A stretch of 9,566 nucleotides of DNA from Competibacter_A sp003527885 (GTDB lineage Bacteria > Pseudomonadota > Gammaproteobacteria > Competibacterales > Competibacteraceae). Each line of letters opens with the position of its first letter. Position 1 is the first letter of the stretch. This document shows, in pieces, positions 1 to 9,566 of this stretch. Location of the stretch: NCBI GenBank assembly GCA_035442025.1, contig DAORPQ010000092.1, positions 1-9,566 of the forward strand. The letters run 5' to 3'. The notes beneath the pieces are model-generated. The model saw nothing but the letters and a program-made list of their open reading frames with translations. It was not told the origin of the DNA and ran no database searches. The translations under genes were made by a program, and so were the position numbers.

Positions 1-54
1 CGCGAGGGCGGCCGCACCGTCGGCGCCGGCGTCGTCGCCAAAATCATCGAGTGA
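1..54 (+). CDS. tuf: Elongation factor Tu, C-terminal end (partial, 5' end outside window)
   Basis: The first 17 codons read REGGRTVGAGVVAKIIE and end at TGA (52-54). This is the characteristic C-terminus of bacterial EF-Tu domain III. EF-Tu is the cytosolic GTPase that carries aminoacyl-tRNA to the ribosomal A site. Only the last beta strand is in the window, so the GTPase motifs cannot be checked. A tuf copy directly upstream of tRNA-Trp and secE matches the tufB position in gammaproteobacteria. Whether a second tuf gene exists elsewhere cannot be told from here. Confidence 0.95.
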   Translation, partial: REGGRTVGAGVVAKIIE

Positions 55-55
55 G

Positions 56-100
56 TTCCAGAAATCCGGGTGGAAGGCTGGTGTGGCTTCCACCTTGGAA
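56..100 (+). other. Inverted repeat / hairpin between tuf and tRNA-Trp
   Basis: GGTGGAAG (69-76) is perfectly complementary to CTTCCACC (87-94), leaving a 10-nt loop. A G·T wobble (68·95) can extend this stem. An outer five-base arm, TTCCA (56-60) with TGGAA (96-100), can close the structure across an internal loop. There is no T tract after it, so it is unlikely to be an efficient intrinsic terminator. It could be an mRNA 3'-end stabiliser for tuf, a pause site or a processing element ahead of the tRNA. Its function is inferred only from position. Confidence 0.45.
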
Positions 101-108
101 TTGATTAC

Positions 109-184
<76 letters not shown>

Positions 185-207
185 TCTTTATGCATGGCGC
201 GCCCCGG

Positions 208-251
208 TTTCCGCTCGTTCCAAACAGCGGAGCCAAACAGCGGAAATTTTT
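208..251 (+). terminator. Possible weak terminator/attenuator hairpin between tRNA-Trp and secE
   Basis: TTTCCGCT (208-215) is the exact reverse complement of AGCGGAAA (239-246) and is followed immediately by five T (247-251), the pattern of an intrinsic terminator. The loop is long (23 nt). It contains a second AGCGGA (226-231) that can pair with TCCGCT (210-215) to give a competing 6-bp hairpin with a 10-nt loop and no T tract. secE has no other obvious promoter here, so complete termination is unlikely. Partial termination or attenuation downstream of the tRNA is more plausible. Confidence 0.4.
220..244 (+). repeat. 12-bp direct repeat with 13-nt period
   Basis: CCAAACAGCGGA occurs at 220-231 and again at 233-244, separated by a single G (232). 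Each copy carries the same half-stem AGCGGA, so the duplication creates two alternative partners for TCCGCT at 210-215. It is most simply explained by a local tandem duplication (slippage). Confidence 0.85.
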
Positions 252-275
252 AAGGATAGCCGAACCCGAGCCCGC

Positions 276-650
276 ATGAACTTAACCAAGTCCGAAACTC
301 AAGCCATCAGCCGCACCGATACCTTCAAACTGCTAGGCGCCGGCGCCATCGTCCTGATCGCGCTAATCGCGTTTTATGTTTTTGCGAATCACTCGGTGCT
401 GGCGCGCGTTGTTGGGTTGCTGGCGGCCGCCGGGGCGGCCGTCACCGTTGCCTTACAAACCGTGCCGGGCGCGGAAACCCTGGAATTCCTTCAGGGTTCG
501 CGCTCTGAATTGCGCAAAGTGGTCTGGCCCACCCGCGCCGAAACGACCCAAACCACGCTGATCGTCATCGCCATGGTCGTGGTGATGGGCCTGCTGTTGT
601 GGCTGTTGGATGTCGCGCTTTTCTGGCTGGTCCGGCTGGTTACGGGTTAG
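276..650 (+). CDS. secE: Preprotein translocase subunit SecE
   Basis: SecE stabilises SecY in the inner-membrane SecYEG channel for Sec-dependent protein export and insertion. The protein is 124 residues, close to the three-TM E. coli form (127 aa). Two hydrophobic segments lie at about 18-37 and 43-63. They are followed by the conserved cytoplasmic amphipathic motif SRSELRKVVWPTRAETTQ (75-92), which holds the family's K-V-x-W-P-T signature, and a third hydrophobic helix at about 94-119. The ATG at 276 is the first plausible start. Upstream in-frame codons offer no ATG, GTG or TTG nearby. The only good Shine-Dalgarno-like stretch, AAGGA (252-256), is 19 nt away, so initiation looks weak or unusual. 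The stop is 16 nt before nusG, a classic secE–nusG pair. Confidence 0.96.
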   Translation: MNLTKSETQAISRTDTFKLLGAGAIVLIALIAFYVFANHSVLARVVGLLAAAGAAVTVALQTVPGAETLEFLQGSRSELRKVVWPTRAETTQTTLIVIAMVVVMGLLLWLLDVALFWLVRLVTG

Positions 651-666
651 TGGAGCAACGGCGCGA

Positions 667-1206
667 ATGACCATGCGATGGTATGTGGTGCAAGCCTATT
701 CCGGCTTCGAACAGCACGTCAAACGCTCGCTGTTGGAACGAATCACCCGCGAAGGACTCAAAGATCGCTTCGGTCAAGTCCTGGTTCCCACCGAGGAAGT
801 GGTGGAGATGCGCGACGGGCAGAAGCGTAAAAGCGACCGGAAATTCTTTCCGGGGTACGTGCTCGTCCAGATGGAAATGGACAATGACACCTGGCACTTG
901 GTGCGCAACGTCCCGAAAGTGTTGGGCTTCATCGGCGGCACCAGCGACAAACCCGCGCCGATCTCCGAAAAGGAAGCCCAGACCATCCTGCAACGCGTCC
1001 AGGAAGGCGTCGACCGGCCAAAACCCAAGGTCCTGTACGAACCCGGCGAGATGGTGCGGGTGACCGATGGCCCTTTCAACGACTTCGAGGGCGTGGTCGA
1101 GGAAGTCAATTACGAAAAAAGCCGGCTGCGGGTGGGTGTCATGATCTTCGGCCGCACCACGCCGGTGGAGCTGGAATTCAGCCAAGTCGAAAAGGTTTCA
1201 CGCTGA
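667..1206 (+). CDS. nusG: Transcription termination/antitermination protein NusG
   Basis: NusG binds the RNA polymerase clamp, reduces pausing, and contacts either Rho or ribosomal protein S10. The protein is 179 residues (E. coli 181). The NGN domain starts at RWYVVQAYSGFE (4-15) and includes KSDRKFFPGYVLVQM and IGGTSDKPAPIS. The C-terminal KOW domain begins at EPGEMVRVTDGPF (from about 125) and ends VELEFSQVEKVSR. The ATG at 667 was chosen because the protein then begins just before the conserved RWYVVQ, and GGAG (652-655) lies 11 nt upstream. An upstream in-frame ATG at 610 would add 19 residues unlike NusG and overlap secE. An ATG at 673 is possible but worse spaced. The Shine-Dalgarno sits just after the secE stop, suggesting co-expression. 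Confidence 0.97.
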   Translation: MTMRWYVVQAYSGFEQHVKRSLLERITREGLKDRFGQVLVPTEEVVEMRDGQKRKSDRKFFPGYVLVQMEMDNDTWHLVRNVPKVLGFIGGTSDKPAPISEKEAQTILQRVQEGVDRPKPKVLYEPGEMVRVTDGPFNDFEGVVEEVNYEKSRLRVGVMIFGRTTPVELEFSQVEKVSR

Positions 1207-1244
1207 CGGCCCAGCAGCCCTTCAGCAGTCCGCTACCCGCCGGT

Positions 1245-1292
1245 CGGGCAGCTTATCCGGGGAGCCGCAAGGCGTTTGAACCCGCCCAGGAG
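1245..1292 (+). promoter_or_regulatory. Candidate L1-binding leader (translational autoregulation of rplK-rplA)
   Basis: A compact fold lies just upstream of rplK. GCC (1264-1266) pairs with GGC (1271-1273) around a GCAA tetraloop. Beneath it is an asymmetric internal loop, A1263 opposite GTTTGAA (1274-1280), then GGG (1260-1262) pairs with CCC (1281-1283). A further GGGC (1246-1249) can pair with GCCC (1284-1287). Two helices joined by an asymmetric loop is the known architecture of the L1 target in 23S rRNA and in L11-operon mRNA. The fold abuts the Shine-Dalgarno AGGAG (1288-1292), which is 5 nt before the ATG, as expected for repression of initiation. L1 is encoded two genes into this unit. 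The assignment is from structure and position and has not been tested. Confidence 0.6.
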
Positions 1293-1297
1293 TCTCA

Positions 1298-1729
1298 ATG
1301 GCAAAGAAAGTCACCGCATACGTCAAATTGCAGGTTGCGGCCGCCAAGGCCAATCCCAGCCCTCCGGTCGGACCCGCCCTGGGCCAGCACGGGGTCAACA
1401 TCATGGAGTTCTGCAAAGCCTTCAACGCGCAGACCCAAAATCTCGAACCCGGCTTGCCGATTCCGGTGGTGATCACGGTCTACAGCGACCGCAGCTTCAC
1501 TTTTATCATGAAGACCCCGCCGGCTTCCGTGCTGCTACGCAAGGCGTTGGGCATCGACAAAGGCAGCCCGACGCCCAACACCAAGAAAGTCGGCACGGTC
1601 ACCCGCGCCCAGTTGGAAGAAGTGGCCAAGGCCAAGCAACCCGACCTGACCGCGGCCGACCTCGACGCCGCGGTCCGCACCATCGCCGGCAGCGCCCGTT
1701 CCATGGGCCTCGACGTGCAGGGGGTGTGA
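1298..1729 (+). CDS. rplK: 50S ribosomal protein L11 (uL11)
   Basis: L11 binds the GTPase-associated region of 23S rRNA and contributes to translation-factor binding and the stringent response (RelA activation) at the stalk base. The 143-residue length matches E. coli (142). The N-terminal domain has VKLQVAAAKANPSPPVGPAL (9-28), with the proline-rich helix (P20, P22, P23, P26) that lines the thiostrepton site, then GQHGVNIMEFCKAFN. PIPVVITVYSDRSFTF and KTPPASVLL lead into the C-terminal rRNA-binding domain, which ends with the conserved ARSMGLDV. The start ATG has a good AGGAG (1288-1292) 5 nt upstream. The stop is one base before rplA. The structured leader upstream suggests repression by L1. 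Confidence 0.98.
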   Translation: MAKKVTAYVKLQVAAAKANPSPPVGPALGQHGVNIMEFCKAFNAQTQNLEPGLPIPVVITVYSDRSFTFIMKTPPASVLLRKALGIDKGSPTPNTKKVGTVTRAQLEEVAKAKQPDLTAADLDAAVRTIAGSARSMGLDVQGV

Positions 1730-1730
1730 T

Positions 1731-2426
1731 ATGGCCAAACTCTCCAAGCGCCTGCAAGCCATCAGCGCCAAACTGACCCCCGGCAAGTTCTACCCGATCG
1801 GTGAAGCCCTGGACCTGCTCAGGGATCTATCCGCGGTCAAATTCAAGGAATCGGTGGATGTGGCGGTCAACCTGGGGGTCGATCCGCGCAAATCCGATCA
1901 GGTCGTGCGCAGCGCCACCGTGCTCCCCCACGGGACCGGCAAGACGGTGCGGGTGGCGGTGTTCGCCCAGGGCGCCAACGCCGACGCCGCCCGCGAGGCT
2001 GGCGCCGACATCGTCGGCTTTGAGGATTTGGCGGAGTCCGTGAAGGCGGGCAACATGGATTTCGACGTGGTGATCGCCGCGCCCGACGCCATGCGGGTGG
2101 TCGGTCAGCTCGGCAAGATCCTCGGCCCGCGCGGTTTGATGCCCAACCCCAAGGTCGGCACCGTGACCCCCGATGTGGTCGGGGCGATCCGCAACGCCAA
2201 GGCCGGACAGGTCCGCTATCGGACCGACAAGGCCGGCATCATCCACTGCACCATCGGCAAGGTGGATTTCACCCCGGTCCAGTTACAGGAAAACCTGCAC
2301 GCCCTGCTGCACGACCTCCAGAAAATCAAGCCCGCCACCTCCAAGGGCATTTATATTCGCCGGGTCACCGTTTCCACCACCATGGGTCCGGGCTTGGCGG
2401 TGGATCAGGCGAGCTTGGCGCTGTAG
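1731..2426 (+). CDS. rplA: 50S ribosomal protein L1 (uL1)
   Basis: L1 forms the mobile L1 stalk that guides E-site tRNA out of the ribosome. In enterics it also represses translation of its own rplK-rplA mRNA. The protein is 231 residues (E. coli 234). It has the family signature GKILGPRGLMPNPKVGTVTP (128-147), preceded by VVIAAPDAMRVVGQL. The C-terminal return to domain I reads KGIYIRRVTVSTTMGPGLAV. The ATG follows the rplK TGA by a single base. Its Shine-Dalgarno AGGGGG (1719-1724) lies inside the last rplK codons, so translation is probably coupled to rplK. This would let one leader site control both genes. Confidence 0.98.
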   Translation: MAKLSKRLQAISAKLTPGKFYPIGEALDLLRDLSAVKFKESVDVAVNLGVDPRKSDQVVRSATVLPHGTGKTVRVAVFAQGANADAAREAGADIVGFEDLAESVKAGNMDFDVVIAAPDAMRVVGQLGKILGPRGLMPNPKVGTVTPDVVGAIRNAKAGQVRYRTDKAGIIHCTIGKVDFTPVQLQENLHALLHDLQKIKPATSKGIYIRRVTVSTTMGPGLAVDQASLAL

Positions 2427-2444
2427 ACGATCCACACGATCCAC
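2427..2444 (+). repeat. 9-bp perfect tandem repeat after the rplA stop
   Basis: ACGATCCAC is repeated exactly twice, at 2427-2435 and 2436-2444, beginning on the first base after the rplA TAG. It is followed by a degenerate third unit (TGATCC, 2445-2450). It looks like a small slippage expansion in a non-coding spacer. No function is evident. Confidence 0.85.
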
Positions 2445-2447
2445 TGA

Positions 2448-2469
2448 TCCCCGGCATCTCGGCCGGGGA
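2448..2469 (+). other. GC-rich hairpin downstream of rplA
   Basis: TCCCCGGC (2448-2455) is perfectly complementary to GCCGGGGA (2462-2469), an 8-bp stem with the 6-nt loop ATCTCG. No T tract follows (next bases ATTGAAG), so it is not a canonical intrinsic terminator. It may protect the rplKA 3' end or be the first helix of the rplJ leader. In E. coli a promoter lies in this gap, but I see no convincing -35/-10 pair here. Confidence 0.5.
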
Positions 2470-2478
2470 ATTGAAGGG

Positions 2479-2577
2479 CTTTGGGCCGGCCGGACGTTCC
2501 GGCCAGCGTCAAAGACCGCGGGCGCCGTCAGGCTCAATCACGTTCGGCCACGCGCCGAGCCGGCCCGCGCAGACGGG
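2479..2577 (+). promoter_or_regulatory. Ribosomal protein L10-type leader of rplJ-rplL
   Basis: Several nested helices occupy the place where the E. coli rplJ leader binds the L10(L12)4 complex, about 80-180 nt before rplJ. CTTTG (2479-2483) pairs with CAAAG (2510-2514) and encloses GGCCGGA (2488-2494) with TCCGGCC (2498-2504). A second arm pairs CGCGGGC (2517-2523) with GCCCGCG (2563-2569) and encloses TCGGC/GCCGA (2544-2548/2554-2558). The single-stranded motifs AAAGACCGC and CGCAGACGG flank that arm and resemble, from memory, conserved parts of gammaproteobacterial L10 leaders. This supports feedback control of stalk-protein synthesis. A covariance-model search was not possible here. Confidence 0.65.
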
Positions 2578-2618
2578 AAGGCCCTTACCGGAAGATTCCT
2601 GGCAAGGCCACCGTTTTT
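2573..2618 (+). terminator. Terminator-like stem with T5 tract in the rplJ leader
   Basis: ACGG (2573-2576) pairs with CCGT (2611-2614) and GGCC (2580-2583) with GGCC (2606-2609). The helix can continue inward with TT/AA (2585-2586/2604-2605), CC/GG (2588-2589/2601-2602) and GGA/TCC (2590-2592/2597-2599). Five T (2614-2618) sit at the 3' base. The 5' arm starts inside the CGCAGACGG element of the L10-like leader, and CCGTC (2525-2529) could compete for GACGG (2572-2576). The stem is imperfect, so termination would be partial at best. It may simply be another leader helix. Confidence 0.4.
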
Positions 2619-2621
2619 CCG

Positions 2622-2650
2622 ATCTCCAGCAATGGAGATAACCTGTGAGG
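2622..2650 (+). promoter_or_regulatory. GCAA-capped hairpin and Shine-Dalgarno of rplJ
   Basis: ATCTCCA (2622-2628) pairs perfectly with TGGAGAT (2633-2639) around the GNRA tetraloop GCAA (2629-2632). Pairing hides a decoy GGAG and an out-of-frame ATG (2632-2634). The real Shine-Dalgarno GAGG (2647-2650) remains open, 6 nt before the rplJ ATG. The hairpin may keep initiation at the correct site or transmit the state of the L10 leader. Confidence 0.5.
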
Positions 2651-2656
2651 TAAGCA

Positions 2657-3190
2657 ATGAGTCTGAATCTGGCAGAAAAACAGGCTGTGGTGGCCGAAGT
2701 CGCCGAAGTGGCTGCCAGTGCGCACTCCGCGGTCGCCGCCGAATATCGGGGCCTGAGCGTGGCTCAGATCACCAGCCTGCGCGTCAAAGCGCGGGAAACC
2801 GGCGTCTACCTGCGCGTCGTCAAGAACACCCTGGCGCGGCGCGCCGTCCAGGGAACCGGGTTCGAATGCTTGCAATCCAGCCTGGTGGGGCCGCTGATTT
2901 TGGCGTTCTCCCAGGAAGATCCCGGCGCGGCGGCGCGGCTGTTCAAGGAATTTCTCAAGGAGAAGGCCAATGAGAAGTTGGTCGTCAAGGTATTGGCGGT
3001 CGGCGGACAAGCCTTTCCAGCTCGCGAGCTGGATCGCTTGGCCAGCCTGCCGACCCGTGACCAGGCGATCAGTTTGCTCATGGCCTGCATGAAAGCGCCG
3101 CTCGACAAGTTCGCGCGCACGCTCAATGAAATTCCCGGCAAGTTGGTGCGCACGGTCGAAGCCGTCCGGCAGCAAAAAGAAGCTGCCTGA
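2657..3190 (+). CDS. rplJ: 50S ribosomal protein L10 (uL10)
   Basis: L10 anchors the L7/L12 dimers to the ribosome and forms the base of the stalk with L11. With bound L12 it represses its own mRNA in E. coli. The protein is 177 residues (E. coli 165). The N-terminal rRNA-binding domain opens with SLNLAEKQAVVAEVAEVA and includes GVYLRVVKNTLARRAVQGT and FECLQ. The middle has DPGAAARLFKEFLKEKANEK. The end (PGKLVRTVEAVRQQKEAA) is the helix that binds L12 dimers. Most of the extra length lies just before that helix, in KAPLDKFARTLNEIPGK. The start is fixed by GAGG (2647-2650) and by the conserved N-terminus. A structured leader precedes it and rplL follows after 61 nt. Confidence 0.97.
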   Translation: MSLNLAEKQAVVAEVAEVAASAHSAVAAEYRGLSVAQITSLRVKARETGVYLRVVKNTLARRAVQGTGFECLQSSLVGPLILAFSQEDPGAAARLFKEFLKEKANEKLVVKVLAVGGQAFPARELDRLASLPTRDQAISLLMACMKAPLDKFARTLNEIPGKLVRTVEAVRQQKEAA

Positions 3191-3193
3191 ACT

Positions 3194-3241
3194 TTGACCC
3201 CAACCGGTCCCAACCCGTAATTATTTAGCGTTATCCAGGAG
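3194..3241 (+). promoter_or_regulatory. AT-rich rplJ–rplL spacer: rplL ribosome-binding site and a weak promoter-like pair
   Basis: The rplL Shine-Dalgarno is AGGAG (3237-3241), 10 nt before the ATG. The segment 3218-3235 is unusually AT-rich for this region. TTGACC (3194-3199) followed after 19 nt by AATTAT (3219-3224) vaguely resembles a sigma-70 promoter, but the spacing is long and the -10 matches only 4 of 6 bases. The AT-richness more likely keeps the rplL start unstructured for strong translation, since L7/L12 is needed in several copies per ribosome. Confidence 0.35.
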
Positions 3242-3251
3242 CACACCCGTA

Positions 3252-3626
3252 ATGGCCGTTTCGAAAGAAGACATTTTGGACACCATCGCCAGCATGACGG
3301 TGATGGAGATTGTCGAGCTGATTTCCGCGATGGAAGCGAAGTTCGGCGTCAGCGCCGCCGCCGCCGTGGCCGCCGCGCCCGCCGCCGTGGCCGCCGCCGC
3401 GCCGGTCGAGGAAAAGACCGAGTTCGACGTGGTGATGACCAGCTTTGGCGAGAAGAAGGTCGAGGTGATCAAGGTGGTGCGCGCCATCACCGGCTTGGGT
3501 TTGAAGGAAGCCAAGGATGCGGTCGAAGGCGTCCCCTCCACCATCAAGGAAGGCATCCCCAAGGCCGAAGCCGACGACATCAAGAAAAAGCTGGAAGAAG
3601 CCGGCGCCAAGGTCGACATCAAGTAA
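3252..3626 (+). CDS. rplL: 50S ribosomal protein L7/L12 (bL12)
   Basis: L7/L12 forms the flexible multi-copy stalk that recruits IF2, EF-Tu, EF-G and RF3. The protein is 124 residues (E. coli 121). The N-terminal dimerisation domain (1-33) contains MTVMEIVELISAMEAKFGVS. It is followed by an Ala/Pro/Val hinge (34-52) and a C-terminal factor-binding domain from EEKTEFDVV (53-61), with the conserved VIKVVRAITGLGLKEAKDAV and a final EEAGAKVDIK. The hinge carries a seven-codon tandem duplication and explains the three extra residues. The start is supported by AGGAG at 3237-3241. A large spacer with two hairpins separates it from rpoB. Confidence 0.98.
   Translation: MAVSKEDILDTIASMTVMEIVELISAMEAKFGVSAAAAVAAAPAAVAAAAPVEEKTEFDVVMTSFGEKKVEVIKVVRAITGLGLKEAKDAVEGVPSTIKEGIPKAEADDIKKKLEEAGAKVDIK
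3360..3401 (+). repeat. 21-bp tandem duplication in the L7/L12 hinge
   Basis: Codons 37-43 (AAVAAAP) and 44-50 (AAVAAAA) are a direct repeat with a 21-nt period. The two units share their first 17 bases and 18 of 21 overall. This is an in-frame expansion of a low-complexity GCC-rich tract coding for the flexible linker between the two L7/L12 domains. Confidence 0.75.
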
Positions 3627-3694
3627 GCACCCGGTACTCACCTGTCCGTGGAGCCCTATCACGCAACATCGTTCCGGCTTGGACACGCAGAACC

Positions 3695-3737
3695 CGGAAA
3701 CGGCTGGCGGCCTCGGGCCGCCGGCCTGTTTCCGTTT
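3695..3737 (+). terminator. Long hairpin in the rplL–rpoB gap: candidate attenuator or RNase III site
   Basis: CGGAAAC (3695-3701) pairs with GTTTCCG (3728-3734). After a single bulged T (3727), GGCTGGCGGC (3702-3711) pairs with GCCGCCGGCC (3717-3726), including one U·G, around a 5-nt loop. The stem is about 17 bp and only TTT (3735-3737) follows. In E. coli this gap holds a partial terminator that lowers rpoBC transcription relative to rplJL, and an RNase III cleavage site. A long near-perfect duplex at the same place fits either role. The short T run suggests inefficient termination. The role is inferred from structure and position. Confidence 0.6.
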
Positions 3738-3761
3738 GAATCCGGCAGGGAAAACCGACGC

Positions 3762-3787
3762 TCCGGCGCGCCGTGCGGCGCGCCGGG
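3762..3787 (+). other. Perfect 10-bp GC hairpin upstream of rpoB
   Basis: CCGGCGCGCC (3763-3772) and GGCGCGCCGG (3777-3786) form a perfect stem around the 4-nt loop GTGC, extendable by a T·G wobble (3762·3787). All ten pairs are G-C, so the structure should be extremely stable. No T tract follows, and it ends 61 nt before the rpoB start, leaving the ribosome-binding site free. It may stabilise the 5' end of a processed rpoBC mRNA, or pause polymerase together with the preceding hairpin. Confidence 0.6.
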
Positions 3788-3847
3788 ACCGGTTATGGAA
3801 TCAGGCGACTTTCGCCCTTGGCTGGCACTCTCATGAGAGGAATCCCG

Positions 3848-8011
<4,164 letters not shown>

Positions 8012-8040
8012 GGCCCATGTAATCCCGCGAGTGAGAGACG

Positions 8041-9566
<1,526 letters not shown>

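Noticed and set aside
610..666. Upstream in-frame start for NusG adding 19 residues
   Set aside because: The extension overlaps the end of secE and does not resemble any NusG N-terminus. ATG 667 has a better Shine-Dalgarno and gives the normal family length.
1207..1297. Search for a sigma-70 promoter in the nusG–rplK gap, where E. coli has one
   Set aside because: No credible -35/-10 pair was found. The gap is GC-rich and mostly accounted for by the leader fold.
2173..2973. A 266-codon + frame spanning the rplA end, rplJ leader and rplJ start
   Set aside because: It is out of frame with both real genes, Arg/Pro/Ser-rich, and would translate through the structured leader. It is typical frame noise in GC-rich DNA.
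3773..3847. Upstream in-frame starts for RpoB at 3773 and 3833
   Set aside because: The first would begin inside the 10-bp hairpin, and the second overlaps the Shine-Dalgarno of the conserved MAYTFTEKRRIRKDF start. Neither adds conserved residues.

Overview
This window is the translation–transcription core locus of a bacterium: tuf (3' end) – tRNA-Trp – secE – nusG – rplK – rplA – rplJ – rplL – rpoB – rpoC (5' part), all on the + strand. The gene order, and protein sequences that align almost without gaps to my memory of the Escherichia coli proteins (RpoC shares E. coli residue numbering through the catalytic NADFDGD motif at 458-464), point to a GC-rich gammaproteobacterium. By eye the GC content is about 60-63% (estimated, not counted). 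I cannot name the genus. RpoB is longer than the E. coli protein (1387 versus 1342 residues), which argues against an enteric.

Layout. Positions 1-54 hold the last 17 codons and stop of EF-Tu. Positions 55-108 hold an inverted repeat. A CCA-encoding tRNA-Trp lies at 109-184. The gap 185-275 contains a 13-nt-period duplication that can form two mutually exclusive hairpins, the outer one followed by five T. secE (276-650) and nusG (667-1206) follow closely. The 91-nt gap before rplK carries a structured leader resembling the L1 repressor site. rplK (1298-1729) and rplA (1731-2426) are separated by one base. The 230-nt gap 2427-2656 holds a 9-nt tandem repeat, a GC hairpin, an L10-leader-like fold, a terminator-like stem with a T5 tract and a GNRA-capped hairpin next to the rplJ Shine-Dalgarno. 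rplJ (2657-3190) and rplL (3252-3626) encode the ribosomal stalk. The 221-nt rplL–rpoB gap holds two very stable hairpins. rpoB (3848-8011) is complete, and rpoC (8041 onward) runs off the right edge.

How the genes work together. EF-Tu delivers aminoacyl-tRNA, and the L11 and L10/L12 stalk proteins form the factor-binding site on the ribosome. SecE is a core subunit of the protein translocon. NusG links RNA polymerase (RpoB, RpoC) to Rho or to the ribosome. In E. coli, expression is balanced by L1 feedback on rplKA, L10(L12)4 feedback on rplJL, and partial termination plus RNase III cleavage between rplL and rpoB. The gaps here contain RNA structures placed where those controls would be expected.

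No mobile element, CRISPR array, foreign-looking gene or new multi-gene system was found. The points worth a second look are the intergenic RNA structures, short tandem duplications, and lineage-specific length differences in L7/L12 and RpoB.
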